NCBI GenBank assembly: GCA_947598825.1
Contig: CANQFM010000009.1
Coordinates: forward strand, 1-64,000
DNA length: 64,000 nucleotides
Direction: 5' to 3'
Source of the DNA: an uncultured Eisenbergiella sp.
GTDB taxonomy: Bacteria > Bacillota > Clostridia > Lachnospirales > Lachnospiraceae
The position numbers and the translations under genes were made by a program. Shown in pieces: positions 41,927 to 50,982 of the stretch (the stretch's first letter is position 1; each line of letters opens with the position of its first letter). The notes under the pieces were generated by a model that was not told the DNA's origin, did no database searches, and was given only the letters and a program-made list of their open reading frames with translations.

Positions 41927-43771
41927 TCACTCCCAGGTTTCCGTCCCCGCTATAGGCAATACCTGATAAAGATCCGTACTCCCGTCAATGGTCCCCGTTC
42001 TCACCGCCTGCAGCGCAAGCCCCTGGTCGTCAAAAAAACCTTTCAGCCACTCCATGTCCGTCTGGGAACTGCAAAGCAGGCTGACGCCGCCGCTGCGCAC
42101 CGCCTCTCCCATGGAAGAAAAGCCAAAGGCTTCCAGCTTTTGGGCCGTCAGAGGGCTCTTCACCAGCCAGCCCCCCAAAAGGTCGTAATTAAAAGGCTTC
42201 TCCCTGTCCACCCCGATCTTTTCCGAATAGGCCACCGTAGAATAGACATCCTCCAGAAACAGCCGGGACCTGTGGGCGCTGCAGTATTCCATGACCGCCT
42301 GGTTTTGCGCATTGACCGCCTCCCGGCGCAGGCTTTCTTCCTCCACCCCCCTGCAGACCCCTGGCAGATGGACAGCGCACACCAAAAGCAGGACGCCGGC
42401 ACCCAGGAAAGCTGCAGCGCCTTTCCCCCGGGGCTGCTGCCAAAACATGGCAAACGCGTTTTCTTTGCCCATCTTTTGGCTTTCGATCATAAAAAGCCCC
42501 AAAAACACCAGGATCTGGGCCAGATACAGCGGATGCAGCACCCGGTCCAGCGGGCGGTCCCGCAGCAGTAAAAACAGCCACAGGCTTCCCCCCGCCGCCA
42601 GCAAAAGGGGAGCCTGCCAGAGCAGCCCCGGCCGCCTTGCCAACAGACAGCCGACAAGCACAGCCACCCCCAGCGCCCAGAATACCAGATTGAACGCCAG
42701 ATCCTTCCTGTTAAACCAGTGCCCGTACAGCAGATCCCAAAGCCCTTCCCGCAGGCTCTTGCGAAACAGCCCGCCGCCTTCTTCAAGGCCGCCTGCCGTC
42801 TGACTCAGCGTACAAAGCAGTTCTGTATCGATCCCGTCGTCCGCGCCGAAATTGTAATTTTCCAACAAAGCCTGCCGCGCCTTGGATACCCCGGCGGACT
42901 GATAGGCCGCCGCATGGGACTCATAATCGTTTACAAAATCCATCTGATAATCGTACAGCTCCGTCCTGGCGTCAAAAAACCGCAGGAAGTCCTGCCATTC
43001 CCGCCCGCTATAGGCCAAAGCGTCCATCCCCCGGCAGACGAAAATCCCCAGCAGCAGTACCGCAAAGGCCAGCAAATATTTCCGTACATTTCCCCTGGTA
43101 AAAACAGGCTTTTCCCAGCTCCACCTGCACAGCCCCGCTGCGCCAGCCAGAGGCAGCAGCAGCAGCGCCATCTCGGAACGCAGGCAAAACGCCAGCCAAT
43201 AGAGCAAAAGGGCAGGCAGGTTCCGGCGCAGAAAGACTCCGGCGGAACCCGGTGCAGGCCCTTCTGTGGAAACATCCCCTGTCAGCACCCAGAAAATACC
43301 GGCTCCCGCCAGCATCCCCGCCGTCACGGTATATTGGAGAAACACCAGATGCCAGCCAAAGGCCAGGGCGAAGAAGACGCCCTCCGCCGCCAGGGCCAGC
43401 GCCTTTTGGAGCCTTTGCCTTTCGGAAAAACACCGGGCAGTACACAGCCCTATCGCAAAAATACTCCCAAACTGGCACAGCGCCAGAAAGACGCCGAACA
43501 CAGGGATCGAAAGACAGCGGTACAAAAGGCTTAAAAGCAGCCCCAGGGGATACAAAAGCTGCACCGCATGCCCCTCCGGCGTTCCCGTGTAGACGCCGGA
43601 CAGAATATCCTTGATCAACACATCGTCGTTCAGATCGTAATAGAGATCGAAACGCAGGACGATGGGAACAAACAGCGCCGCCGTCAGCAGCAGCGCCCCT
43701 ATGCAGTTGGGATGTCCTTTGACGCGATCCGCCCATTTGCGCAGAAGCGCGTTTCCTTCTTTACGCCCCAT
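41927..43771 (-). CDS. Large polytopic membrane protein of glycan locus
   Basis: 614 aa, with about twelve hydrophobic segments over most of the length and a ~120-residue soluble C-terminal tail. The first outer loop has 'DLYYDLNDDVLIKDILSGVY' and then 'EGHAVQLLYPLGLLLSL', where the acidic pair and following Tyr-Pro recall GT-C glycosyltransferases, although the family was not recognised with certainty. Its start overlaps the end of the WecE-like gene by 11 bp. Function is unproven; a glycosyl or glycerol-type transferase on the outer face is the best guess by topology and company. Confidence 0.65.
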   Translation of the reverse strand: MGRKEGNALLRKWADRVKGHPNCIGALLLTAALFVPIVLRFDLYYDLNDDVLIKDILSGVYTGTPEGHAVQLLYPLGLLLSLLYRCLSIPVFGVFLALCQFGSIFAIGLCTARCFSERQRLQKALALAAEGVFFALAFGWHLVFLQYTVTAGMLAGAGIFWVLTGDVSTEGPAPGSAGVFLRRNLPALLLYWLAFCLRSEMALLLLPLAGAAGLCRWSWEKPVFTRGNVRKYLLAFAVLLLGIFVCRGMDALAYSGREWQDFLRFFDARTELYDYQMDFVNDYESHAAAYQSAGVSKARQALLENYNFGADDGIDTELLCTLSQTAGGLEEGGGLFRKSLREGLWDLLYGHWFNRKDLAFNLVFWALGVAVLVGCLLARRPGLLWQAPLLLAAGGSLWLFLLLRDRPLDRVLHPLYLAQILVFLGLFMIESQKMGKENAFAMFWQQPRGKGAAAFLGAGVLLLVCAVHLPGVCRGVEEESLRREAVNAQNQAVMEYCSAHRSRLFLEDVYSTVAYSEKIGVDREKPFNYDLLGGWLVKSPLTAQKLEAFGFSSMGEAVRSGGVSLLCSSQTDMEWLKGFFDDQGLALQAVRTGTIDGSTDLYQVLPIAGTETWE

Positions 43772-44927
43772 AGAATTTCTTTACCTGATCCGCCACAAAG
43801 GCTGCGTCCTGCGCCGTCAGCCCATAGTACATAGGCAGGCGCAGCAGCCGCTCGCTCTCCTTTGTCGTAAACTTATCCTCGCCGGAAAATCTACCGTACT
43901 TTATGCCTGCGGGCGCGGAGTGCAGCGGCACATAGTGGGTCACGGCCAGCACGTCGCGGCTCTTTAAAAACTCCCGCAGCGCAGCGTTTTCCTTTTCATC
44001 CGCCACCTTGATATAAAACATATGGGCATTATGCACACAGCCCTCCGGAACCGTCGGCAGTTCGATCTTCTTCTGCCGGGCCAGCGGCGTCAGCATCTCA
44101 TAATATTCCTGCCAGCGGGCCAGCCGCTGCCGGTTGATCTCTTCGGCCATCTCGAGCTGCGCCCAGAGATAAGCCACGTTCAGTTCGCTGGGCAGATAGC
44201 TGGAGCCGAACTCCTGCCAGCGGTATTTATCCACCTGCCCCCGGTAATATTTGCTGCGGTCCGTTCCCTTTTCCCGGTAGATCTCCGCCATCTCCACATC
44301 CTTGGGATCCCGGATCAGCAGCGCGCCGCCCTCTCCCATACTGTAATTTTTCGTCTCATGAAAACTGAAACAGCCGAAATCCCCGATGGCTCCCAGAGCC
44401 TTTCCCTTATAGGACGCCATCACGCCCTGGGCCGCGTCCTCGATCACATACAGGCCATGGCGCTTGGCTACCTCCATGATGGTATCCATTTCGCAGGAAA
44501 CGCCGGCATAATGCACCGGCACGATGGCCCGGGTCCGCTCCGTGACTGCGGCTTCGATCAGCGTTTCATCGATGTTCATCGTATCGGGCCGTATATCCAC
44601 GAACACCGGCACAGCGCCCCGCAGCACGAAAGCGTTGGCCGTAGACACGAAGGTATAAGAGGGCATGATCACCTCGTCCCCCGGTCCGATTTTACAAAGC
44701 AGGGCGGCCAGCTCCGTCGCATGGGTGCAGGAAGTGGTCATCAGGCATTTCGCCGTGCCCGTTTTTTCCTCAAACCACCGGCTCACCCGCCTGGTGAACT
44801 CCCCGTCGCCGCAGATCTTCCTGTTTTCCACCGCCTGCCGGACATATTCGTATTCCTTTCCCGTAAAGGGCGGGACGTTAAACCTGATTTTCTCTTTCCC
44901 GGTAAAGGGAAGGTTTCCCTCGCTCAT
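43761..44927 (-). CDS. wecE: dTDP-4-amino-4,6-dideoxygalactose transaminase-like (WecE/RffA)
   Basis: 388 aa from the ATG at 44927, which has AAGGAGG nine bases upstream (a GTG at 44933 is too close). It matches E. coli WecE over its full length: 'FNVPPFTGKEYEYVRQAVEN', 'NRKICGDGEFTRRVSRW', 'DEVIMPSYTFVSTANAFVL', 'RPDTMNIDETLIEAAVT', and the PLP Lys in 'CFSFHETKNYSMGEGG'. WecE aminates dTDP-4-keto-6-deoxyglucose to dTDP-Fuc4N. No rmlA/rmlB genes are in the window, so the keto sugar must come from elsewhere. It could instead provide the aminotransferase step missing from the pseudaminic acid set (less likely by sequence). Confidence 0.85.
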   Translation of the reverse strand: MSEGNLPFTGKEKIRFNVPPFTGKEYEYVRQAVENRKICGDGEFTRRVSRWFEEKTGTAKCLMTTSCTHATELAALLCKIGPGDEVIMPSYTFVSTANAFVLRGAVPVFVDIRPDTMNIDETLIEAAVTERTRAIVPVHYAGVSCEMDTIMEVAKRHGLYVIEDAAQGVMASYKGKALGAIGDFGCFSFHETKNYSMGEGGALLIRDPKDVEMAEIYREKGTDRSKYYRGQVDKYRWQEFGSSYLPSELNVAYLWAQLEMAEEINRQRLARWQEYYEMLTPLARQKKIELPTVPEGCVHNAHMFYIKVADEKENAALREFLKSRDVLAVTHYVPLHSAPAGIKYGRFSGEDKFTTKESERLLRLPMYYGLTAQDAAFVADQVKKFYGA

Positions 44928-44929
44928 GC

Positions 44930-46699
44930 TCACGCGCCTCCTTGTGCATCCTCTGCCGCCGATTGCTCCCCTGCGGTTTTTACCGTATAAATCTGATAGG
45001 TTCCGTTATCCATCTGCAGCGTATAATTCCATTGCCGAAGGAATGCCTCCAGCAGCTCCCATTTTTTTGCTTCCTGCTCGTTTTCAAAATCCACCCCCAA
45101 ACGGTCCGTTATGACCACGGGCAGGGCCGTATCGCGATAGGCCAGGGCTTCCAGATCCTCCTCCATCCTCGCCGCCGGATATGTATCCATGTCCGGCCAG
45201 TCGTGGGAAAGGGCCGAAGGCATATCGAACAGCCAGCCAAAGCCCGGCACGTCGCCAAAGGTAAGGATCGGCTGCCATCCATAGGCGCCCGTCAGTCTAT
45301 TGCTTTCCATAAAATCCACCACATCCTGCAGGGCAGCGGCGTTTTCCCGGTTGGTCCAAACACCGGCAAGCTTTGCATTCCCCGTTACCCGGCTGTCCCG
45401 GGGCTGTCCTTCGATACTGTCCCTGAAGGACGACCGGATGCCGAAGCCTGCGCTCTGAACCAGGAAAAAGGCGCCGGCCGCGACCAGCATCGCCCGCACG
45501 GGAAACAGGTTCTTTCTGCCCCGCATCTTCAAATACCACCGGTAACCCAGCCAGCATGTCACGGGCGCAGCCAGAAACAGATTGTTCATGACAGGATAAG
45601 TCTCATTATTGCTCCCGATGGGGGTAACAAAGAGGATCAGCAGCACAAACAGCGCCAACAGTTTATCCCGACGAAACAGCGTATGGTCAAACAGCGCCCG
45701 GACGCACAGCCCGACAGCGGCGTACAAAAACACCATGAACCATTCAAACACGCACCAGTAAAAGGCGTATTGAAAGTCGAACATCCCCCTGCCCCACAGG
45801 AGGCGCAAAAGCACCGGCAGCATGCACAGATAAACCGCACATTTGACCTTTTCAAGCTTTCCCGGCCAGAGCAAAAACAACACGCAGCCCATAGCCGCAG
45901 CCGCAGCCAGCAAAAATACCCATTTAAACGAAACGACGTACGCCCCCAGCACGGAAGAGAACATGGAAAAGGGCGAATAAGTGGCATCCGTCGCAGAATA
46001 TCCGGACAGCCCCGCCAGCATTTTCCCATAGGCGTCTTTGCCAAACTGCAGGCATATCACGCCCAGGCCCGCAAAAAAGGCCCCGAAAAACCCGGCCGCG
46101 CAGGCGCCCACATCCCGCCAGGTCTCCCCCGCCGGCCTGCGTTCCAGACGGTCATAATAGAAAACTGCCACGATCAGCAGACATTCCAGCACATTGGGGA
46201 CCCTGGTCAGCACATTCGCCCCCAAGCAGACGCCCGCCAGGATCATATGGGAACGCCGGTGCCAGACAAGCCCCCGGTACAAAAAGACGCTGCCGGCCAG
46301 AAACAGCGCAAAGGTCAGATAATTGTAAAGGCTGGTGGTGGGGATCCAACAAAGGCTGACGGCTACAAACTCCCCCAGGAAAGCGATCCAGGCCGGCATC
46401 TTGCCTTTCAGGAAATAATAGGACAACAGCGCCATGGCGCTCACCAGCAGGCAGGTATAGAACCGGATCCCGATCAGCGTGTCCCCGAAAGGGAGCCGAA
46501 GCAGAAAAGCGCCCAACACGTTGGCCAGCCAGGTGGCCACCGTCCATTCCTGCCCCGCATGGGGGAAAAAACGGAAATTGACCAGTCCGTAACAGGAATC
46601 CGTCAGATCGATGCCAAACCCGATCTTCCAGAGAGGATACAAGGCAAGCAGGACCGGAAACACATATTTCGATATTTTCTGTCTGGTTGCGGCGCGCAC
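44930..46699 (-). CDS. Polytopic membrane protein, GT39/GT-C-like
   Basis: 589 aa, GTG start behind GGGAGGGAAGG. About twelve helices; the first outer loop reads 'GIDLTDSCYGLVNFRFFPHA', with an Asp and downstream aromatic residues as in GT39/GT-C transferases. The last ~120 residues are soluble ('EDLEALAYRDTALPVVITDR') and probably lie outside the cell. The family is not certain. It sits between the acyltransferase gene and wecE in the unit that also encodes the flippase, which supports a role in decorating flipped lipid-linked glycan. Confidence 0.65.
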   Translation of the reverse strand: MRAATRQKISKYVFPVLLALYPLWKIGFGIDLTDSCYGLVNFRFFPHAGQEWTVATWLANVLGAFLLRLPFGDTLIGIRFYTCLLVSAMALLSYYFLKGKMPAWIAFLGEFVAVSLCWIPTTSLYNYLTFALFLAGSVFLYRGLVWHRRSHMILAGVCLGANVLTRVPNVLECLLIVAVFYYDRLERRPAGETWRDVGACAAGFFGAFFAGLGVICLQFGKDAYGKMLAGLSGYSATDATYSPFSMFSSVLGAYVVSFKWVFLLAAAAAMGCVLFLLWPGKLEKVKCAVYLCMLPVLLRLLWGRGMFDFQYAFYWCVFEWFMVFLYAAVGLCVRALFDHTLFRRDKLLALFVLLILFVTPIGSNNETYPVMNNLFLAAPVTCWLGYRWYLKMRGRKNLFPVRAMLVAAGAFFLVQSAGFGIRSSFRDSIEGQPRDSRVTGNAKLAGVWTNRENAAALQDVVDFMESNRLTGAYGWQPILTFGDVPGFGWLFDMPSALSHDWPDMDTYPAARMEEDLEALAYRDTALPVVITDRLGVDFENEQEAKKWELLEAFLRQWNYTLQMDNGTYQIYTVKTAGEQSAAEDAQGGA

Positions 46700-46742
46700 G
46701 GCCTTCCCTCCCTTCGTTTACAGACCGCTGTTTTCCACAGGA

Positions 46743-47861
46743 TCAAACGCTGCTCTTCTGTTTGCGCATCCTTTTTTGGATCCGGGCAAACAACAGTCCC
46801 CGCAGCTTATCCACCGCTGCGCAACATACGAACAGGATGGTAACCTGCACAAGCAGCGCTGCCAAAAACCAAAGCACCCGGAAAGGATCTTCTTTTCCCA
46901 CCGTGACCGCCGTCGCGTCAAGCCCCAGCGGGGCCGTCAGGGCATTGAGCCAGCCATACCAGCGCAAACTGACATCGGCCTGTTCGTGGATCAGGTACAC
47001 GCCGAACACCGCCGGGCTGAGCCACCGGATCGCGTCCGCCAGCCGCTCCCTTTGGATCCGCATATGCGAAAATCCATAAAACAGCCCCAGGGCGCCTGTC
47101 AGGCACAACAGGAAATTATAATGGAAGGGCACGCTGGCATAATACCGAAGCCCCTCAAAATATTTCCCCGCCCAGAGCAGTAAAAGCTCCAGCGCAGCGA
47201 TGAGGCCGGCCGAACCCAGATAGACGGCCCAGCCCCGGGCCGCCGATTTCATAAAAGGGAGCCCGAACTTTTGGAGATATCCGCCCAGCAGATACAAAAC
47301 CAGAAACCAGCCGAAATCATATCCGTATCGATCCGTCGCAAACTGCAGCGGGCTGAGGGACTTGCCTGCGCAGAAAAATACGAGCAGCCCTGCCAGCGCA
47401 AGCTCCAGTTGTTTTTTCTCCAGTTTATCCAGCGCGGCGTTTAAGAACGGGGAAAACAGCGCCATCACCACATAGGCGCTCACAAACCAATAGTGTCCCG
47501 ACTGTACCGGGAACAGGCTGTTCCAGACACGATAGGGATCGAGGATCTCCGAAAAGGAAAGCACTCCCAAAAAAGCCAGCAAAACCGGAATCAGGATTGT
47601 ATAAAAGAGTACCTGCAGGATCAGGCATACCAGCCTACGCAGCGAAAAGGGCCGCGCGCTGAGAAAATACCCGCTTAAAAGCACATACGCATTCACGGCC
47701 ACGATGCAGAAAGACTCCAGCACCACCGCCGTTATGGTCAGCCCGTCCGTTTTCAGGTCAAAAAACAGGGAGCCCACATAATGATTCAGATAATGCAGGA
47801 TCACCACCATATACATGGCTATGATCCTGAGCAGTTCAAAGTTGGCCTGCCTTTTTTTCAC
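46743..47861 (-). CDS. Acyltransferase family 3 (OafA-like) membrane protein
   Basis: 372 aa with ten predicted helices. The start 'ANFELLRIIAMYMVVILHYL' has the Arg and His of the family active site. 'YVLLSGYFLSARPFSLRR' and 'SGHYWFVSAYVVMALFSP' are standard later motifs, and 'PAVFGVYLIHEQADVSL' closes the core. These proteins move acetyl or other acyl groups across the membrane onto sugars. Here the target may be the glycan made by the locus. GTG start with AAGGAG eight bases upstream, about 18 bp after the flippase gene ends. Confidence 0.85.
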   Translation of the reverse strand: MKKRQANFELLRIIAMYMVVILHYLNHYVGSLFFDLKTDGLTITAVVLESFCIVAVNAYVLLSGYFLSARPFSLRRLVCLILQVLFYTILIPVLLAFLGVLSFSEILDPYRVWNSLFPVQSGHYWFVSAYVVMALFSPFLNAALDKLEKKQLELALAGLLVFFCAGKSLSPLQFATDRYGYDFGWFLVLYLLGGYLQKFGLPFMKSAARGWAVYLGSAGLIAALELLLLWAGKYFEGLRYYASVPFHYNFLLCLTGALGLFYGFSHMRIQRERLADAIRWLSPAVFGVYLIHEQADVSLRWYGWLNALTAPLGLDATAVTVGKEDPFRVLWFLAALLVQVTILFVCCAAVDKLRGLLFARIQKRMRKQKSSV

Positions 47862-47879
47862 GCCCGCTCTCCTTCTGCG

Positions 47880-49631
47880 TCATCTTTCCCTGTGGATCTG
47901 CCCGTTCTCTACCCGGTAGACCATATCGCACTTTTCGATGGTCTGCAGCCGGTGGGCGATGATCACCAGGGTCTTGTGCCCATGCAGACTGTTGATGGAC
48001 TCCATGATGGCCGCCTCCGTCTCGTTGTCCAGGGCGCTGGTGGCTTCATCCAGCACCAGTACCTCCGGATCCTCAAACAGCGCCCGGGCAATGCCGATAC
48101 GCTGCCGCTGGCCGCCGGAAATGCGGATACCCCGTTCGCCGATCCCGGTATCCAGCCCCTCCGGCAGATCCCGCACAAAATCATCCAGCCGGGCTTTTCG
48201 CAGCGCTTCCCACACCTTTGCGTCGTCGATATCCTCGTCCGCATAGCCAAAGGCCACGTTCTTGCGGATGGAAGCGTCCACCATGAAGATGGACTGGGGG
48301 ATGTAGCCGATATTTTTCAGCCAGGACTCATAATGGTCCCGCACCTCCACGCCGTCTGCCAGAATATGTCCCTCCTGGATCTGCAAAAGACCCAGCATGA
48401 TATCCACAATGGTGGTCTTGCCCGCGCCGGAGGTGCCCACAATGCCCACAGAGGCGCCCACGGGGATCTCCATGTGGGCATGGTCGAAGATCAGCACATC
48501 CGTGTTGGGATATTTGTAAACGATGTCGTCCAGCACGATCTTTTCTTTGACCGGAAGCTGTTCCACTTTCTTTTTCTGCCTATAAAACGCCTCGTCGTAG
48601 ACCATGTTCCCGTCGTGGATCTCCTCCTGCAGATTGTCGGAGACTCCCATAAAGAACGGTTCAAAATAAGAAATGGACGTCAGATAATTGTTGATCCGGT
48701 TGGCGGAGGGCAAAAGCCGCATGGCGGCCACGCCGAAGGCGCCGATCTGCGCCACCATATCGGTAACGTTCTGTCCGGTCAAAAACATGATCATCAGATA
48801 CAGGATCAGCCCCGCCATGCACACCGTCTCGATCAGAAGGCGGGGCGTTGCGTTGAAGATGTTATAGCGCTGCACGGCGCTGACATACCCCTTGCCGCAC
48901 TTGCCGTACTCCGTAATGAAATAGTTTTCCTTGTTGGCGATCTTGATCTCCTTAATGCCCATCACGGACTCTTCGATCCATTTATACAGCCCGCTGTAAT
49001 AGTCCTGGTTTTCCACGCCCGCCTGACGCATGATGGGTTTTAAAATGAATTTGATGATCAGAAGCGTCACGATCAGCAGAGAAGCCACCGTCAGGATCAT
49101 CTGCGGCGCGATCGTCGTCAGCGTGACGGACAGCAGCGCAAAGATGATGACCTCGCTGGCAAGCTGCAGGCAGGACAGCACCAGTCCGAACATATTGTTC
49201 ACGTCCGAGGTGATCACCCGCTGGATCACGGAAGTATCCGCATTCAGATAGTACTCGTAGGGGCGCTTCATAAAATTGATCATCATGCGCTGGGAGGTCT
49301 CAAACTGGTTGGTATAGACAAACCGCAGCATGACTACGTTCTGAAAATACAGAAAGATATTTTTCAGCACAAACCCCAGGATGATCAGCGCCAGGATCAG
49401 GACCGTGAAGTAGGTGGGGCTGGAAAGGCCGGTGAACCGGTAGGCCCGGGCCACGATCCCGTCCCCCTCCACGCTGGAGGGCTTCATGATCATCTGGATC
49501 GCCGGCACCACCAGGCCGATGCTGGCCGTCTCCAAAAGCGCGCCGACGACCATCATGACCAGGATCTGCGCCATCTTCCATTTTTGCCTTCGGTTCATGA
49601 GAACCATCATTTTTTTCCAGATCTTCTTCAT
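47880..49631 (-). CDS. ABC-type lipid-linked oligosaccharide flippase, PglK-like
   Basis: 583 aa: a six-helix membrane half fused to one ATPase domain (half-transporter, works as a dimer). 'LLETASIGLVVPAIQMI' in helix 1 and 'FMKRPYEYYLNADTSVIQR' after helix 2 are typical of PglK. The ATPase has Walker A GTSGAGKTT, 'ISGGQRQRIGIARALFEDPE' and Walker B 'VLVLDEATSALDN'. PglK flips undecaprenyl-diphospho-oligosaccharides to the outer face for later transfer. No Wzx-type flippase was seen in the window, so this is the likely exporter of the glycan. It follows the GT52-like gene by about 30 bp and precedes the acyltransferase by 18 bp. Confidence 0.88.
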   Translation of the reverse strand: MKKIWKKMMVLMNRRQKWKMAQILVMMVVGALLETASIGLVVPAIQMIMKPSSVEGDGIVARAYRFTGLSSPTYFTVLILALIILGFVLKNIFLYFQNVVMLRFVYTNQFETSQRMMINFMKRPYEYYLNADTSVIQRVITSDVNNMFGLVLSCLQLASEVIIFALLSVTLTTIAPQMILTVASLLIVTLLIIKFILKPIMRQAGVENQDYYSGLYKWIEESVMGIKEIKIANKENYFITEYGKCGKGYVSAVQRYNIFNATPRLLIETVCMAGLILYLMIMFLTGQNVTDMVAQIGAFGVAAMRLLPSANRINNYLTSISYFEPFFMGVSDNLQEEIHDGNMVYDEAFYRQKKKVEQLPVKEKIVLDDIVYKYPNTDVLIFDHAHMEIPVGASVGIVGTSGAGKTTIVDIMLGLLQIQEGHILADGVEVRDHYESWLKNIGYIPQSIFMVDASIRKNVAFGYADEDIDDAKVWEALRKARLDDFVRDLPEGLDTGIGERGIRISGGQRQRIGIARALFEDPEVLVLDEATSALDNETEAAIMESINSLHGHKTLVIIAHRLQTIEKCDMVYRVENGQIHRER

Positions 49632-49661
49632 GCCAGAAACGATCCCTCTCTATCCGAAACC

Positions 49662-50732
49662 TCAGTATATCTGTTCGTTGAACCGGTGATCCTGGGGATT
49701 TTCATACTTGTCCATAAAATCATCGCCCAGATAGATCTTTTCTTTCGCGAAATGGATGGCATCCGTCACCGTGTAAACGGAAACCACCCGGTTAAACTCC
49801 AGCCCCTCTACAAAATTCAGGATCTCCATGGGAAACATGCCGTCCAGCACGATATGCTCCGGAAAGGCTTTCCGGTAATCCAGCACATCCCTGGGATGCG
49901 GTTTGATGAGTACCTGCGCGTCCTGTCCGTATTCCCGGATGATATCCGTAAAGATCTGCTTTCTCACCGTCAGGCTGCAGAGGGGTTCGGAAAGCACCAG
50001 CACCTTGTTCTCATGATGGGCGCCGCTTCGCAGTTGTTGAAAAAGGGCCTCCCGATCCCGCAGAAAAATCCCTGTGAGGATCTCTTTATCCTCCCCCGTC
50101 AGGCGCCGCACCAGCACCTCCCGGGGCTGCTCGATATATTTCGGGCAGGGATATTTGAGTATGGCTGTGTTGTTCACTTCCATATCGACGCAGTATTTGC
50201 TGTATCCGTTCTGAATGAAGATCAGGTTCCGGGACGCCAGAAACGCTTTCAGCTTAAAATGCCCCCGGTTGTCGTACCGCGCCGTGTCATAATAGGAAAT
50301 GCAGTCCAGCCCGTCCTCCAGCGCATGGTAACGGATCCTCTTATAATTGAGATAATAGCCGATGGGGTCGGAATCGCAGAACACATAAATATCCCGATAC
50401 TGCGCAAAATCCACCGGCACATAGGGTTCCTGCAGCTTTCCCAGCCTCTTGGTAAAGATCATCCGGGAAAACAGGTTGATCACCAGATTGCCGTAATCCA
50501 CCCTGAATTTGTCAAGCTGAGGAAAAAAGTCCGCTTTCTTTTCCTCAAACATCAGGACGTCCTCGAACAGCCCGCTCTTTTTGGCCCGTTCCCTTAAGTC
50601 CCCGAAATCGTTGGACATCGTACTCAAAAGCAGCGTCGCCTGTCCGCGTGAGGATCCCGGCAGCGTCAGTTCCTTTAAACAGGCCACATATACATGATAA
50701 TAGGTGTGGCAGACATAGATCCGCTCCTTCAT
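49662..50732 (-). CDS. GT52/sialyltransferase-like glycosyltransferase (candidate pseudaminyltransferase)
   Basis: 356 aa, no membrane segment. It starts 'MKERIYVCHTYYHVYVACLK', the N-terminal His-rich strand typical of GT52/CpsK-like sialyltransferases. It has 'DIYVFCDSDPIGYYLNYKR' and 'RYHALEDGLDCISYYD' in the middle, and 'QVLIKPHPRDVLDY' plus 'TVTDAIHFAKEKIYLGDDF' in the donor half, where CMP-sugar is bound. GT52 enzymes use CMP-nonulosonic acids. The CMP-Pse synthetase operon starts only ~250 bp away on the opposite strand, so CMP-pseudaminate is a natural donor (inference). The assignment rests on motif-level resemblance. The start has GGAGAG eight bases upstream. Confidence 0.68.
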   Translation of the reverse strand: MKERIYVCHTYYHVYVACLKELTLPGSSRGQATLLLSTMSNDFGDLRERAKKSGLFEDVLMFEEKKADFFPQLDKFRVDYGNLVINLFSRMIFTKRLGKLQEPYVPVDFAQYRDIYVFCDSDPIGYYLNYKRIRYHALEDGLDCISYYDTARYDNRGHFKLKAFLASRNLIFIQNGYSKYCVDMEVNNTAILKYPCPKYIEQPREVLVRRLTGEDKEILTGIFLRDREALFQQLRSGAHHENKVLVLSEPLCSLTVRKQIFTDIIREYGQDAQVLIKPHPRDVLDYRKAFPEHIVLDGMFPMEILNFVEGLEFNRVVSVYTVTDAIHFAKEKIYLGDDFMDKYENPQDHRFNEQIY

Positions 50733-50772
50733 TTTACAACTCTCCCCGCCGGATCATGGATCCATTCAGAAT

Positions 50773-50801
50773 ATCTTATCATGAAACGGAAAGAATTACA
50801 A
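50773..50801 (-). promoter_or_regulatory. Candidate promoter 1 of the GT52-flippase unit
   Basis: Minus strand TTGTAA (50796-50801) and TAAGAT (50773-50778), 17 bp apart, end about 40 bp before the start codon. Confidence 0.4.
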
Positions 50802-50846
50802 ACCTTACGCGCCTTTTCCCCGGTTTTCTTTCCCTGACCCATGTCC

Positions 50847-50876
50847 AGTATACCCCATAACCCGCCTGCTGCACAA
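50847..50876 (-). promoter_or_regulatory. Candidate promoter 2 of the GT52-flippase unit
   Basis: Minus strand TTGTGC (50871-50876) and TATACT (50847-50852), 18 bp apart. In the 250-bp divergent spacer it lies back to back with a plus-strand TATGAT at 50922-50927, a possible -10 for pseF with no convincing -35, so expression of the two units may be linked. Confidence 0.4.
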
Positions 50877-50982
50877 CAAAAAATATTTGCGTTTCCATTC
50901 TGGTGGCAAAACGCAGGATTTTATGATACACTCTGAGTATGGCCCGGTTTGACAGGCCATTTCATCCACAGGAGGTAAGCTT

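Noticed and set aside
44942-46843. 633-aa plus-strand open frame opposite the GT39-like gene
   Set aside because: It is an antisense shadow of a well-supported membrane protein gene. Its composition (Gln, His, Arg and Pro rich) is typical of such shadows.
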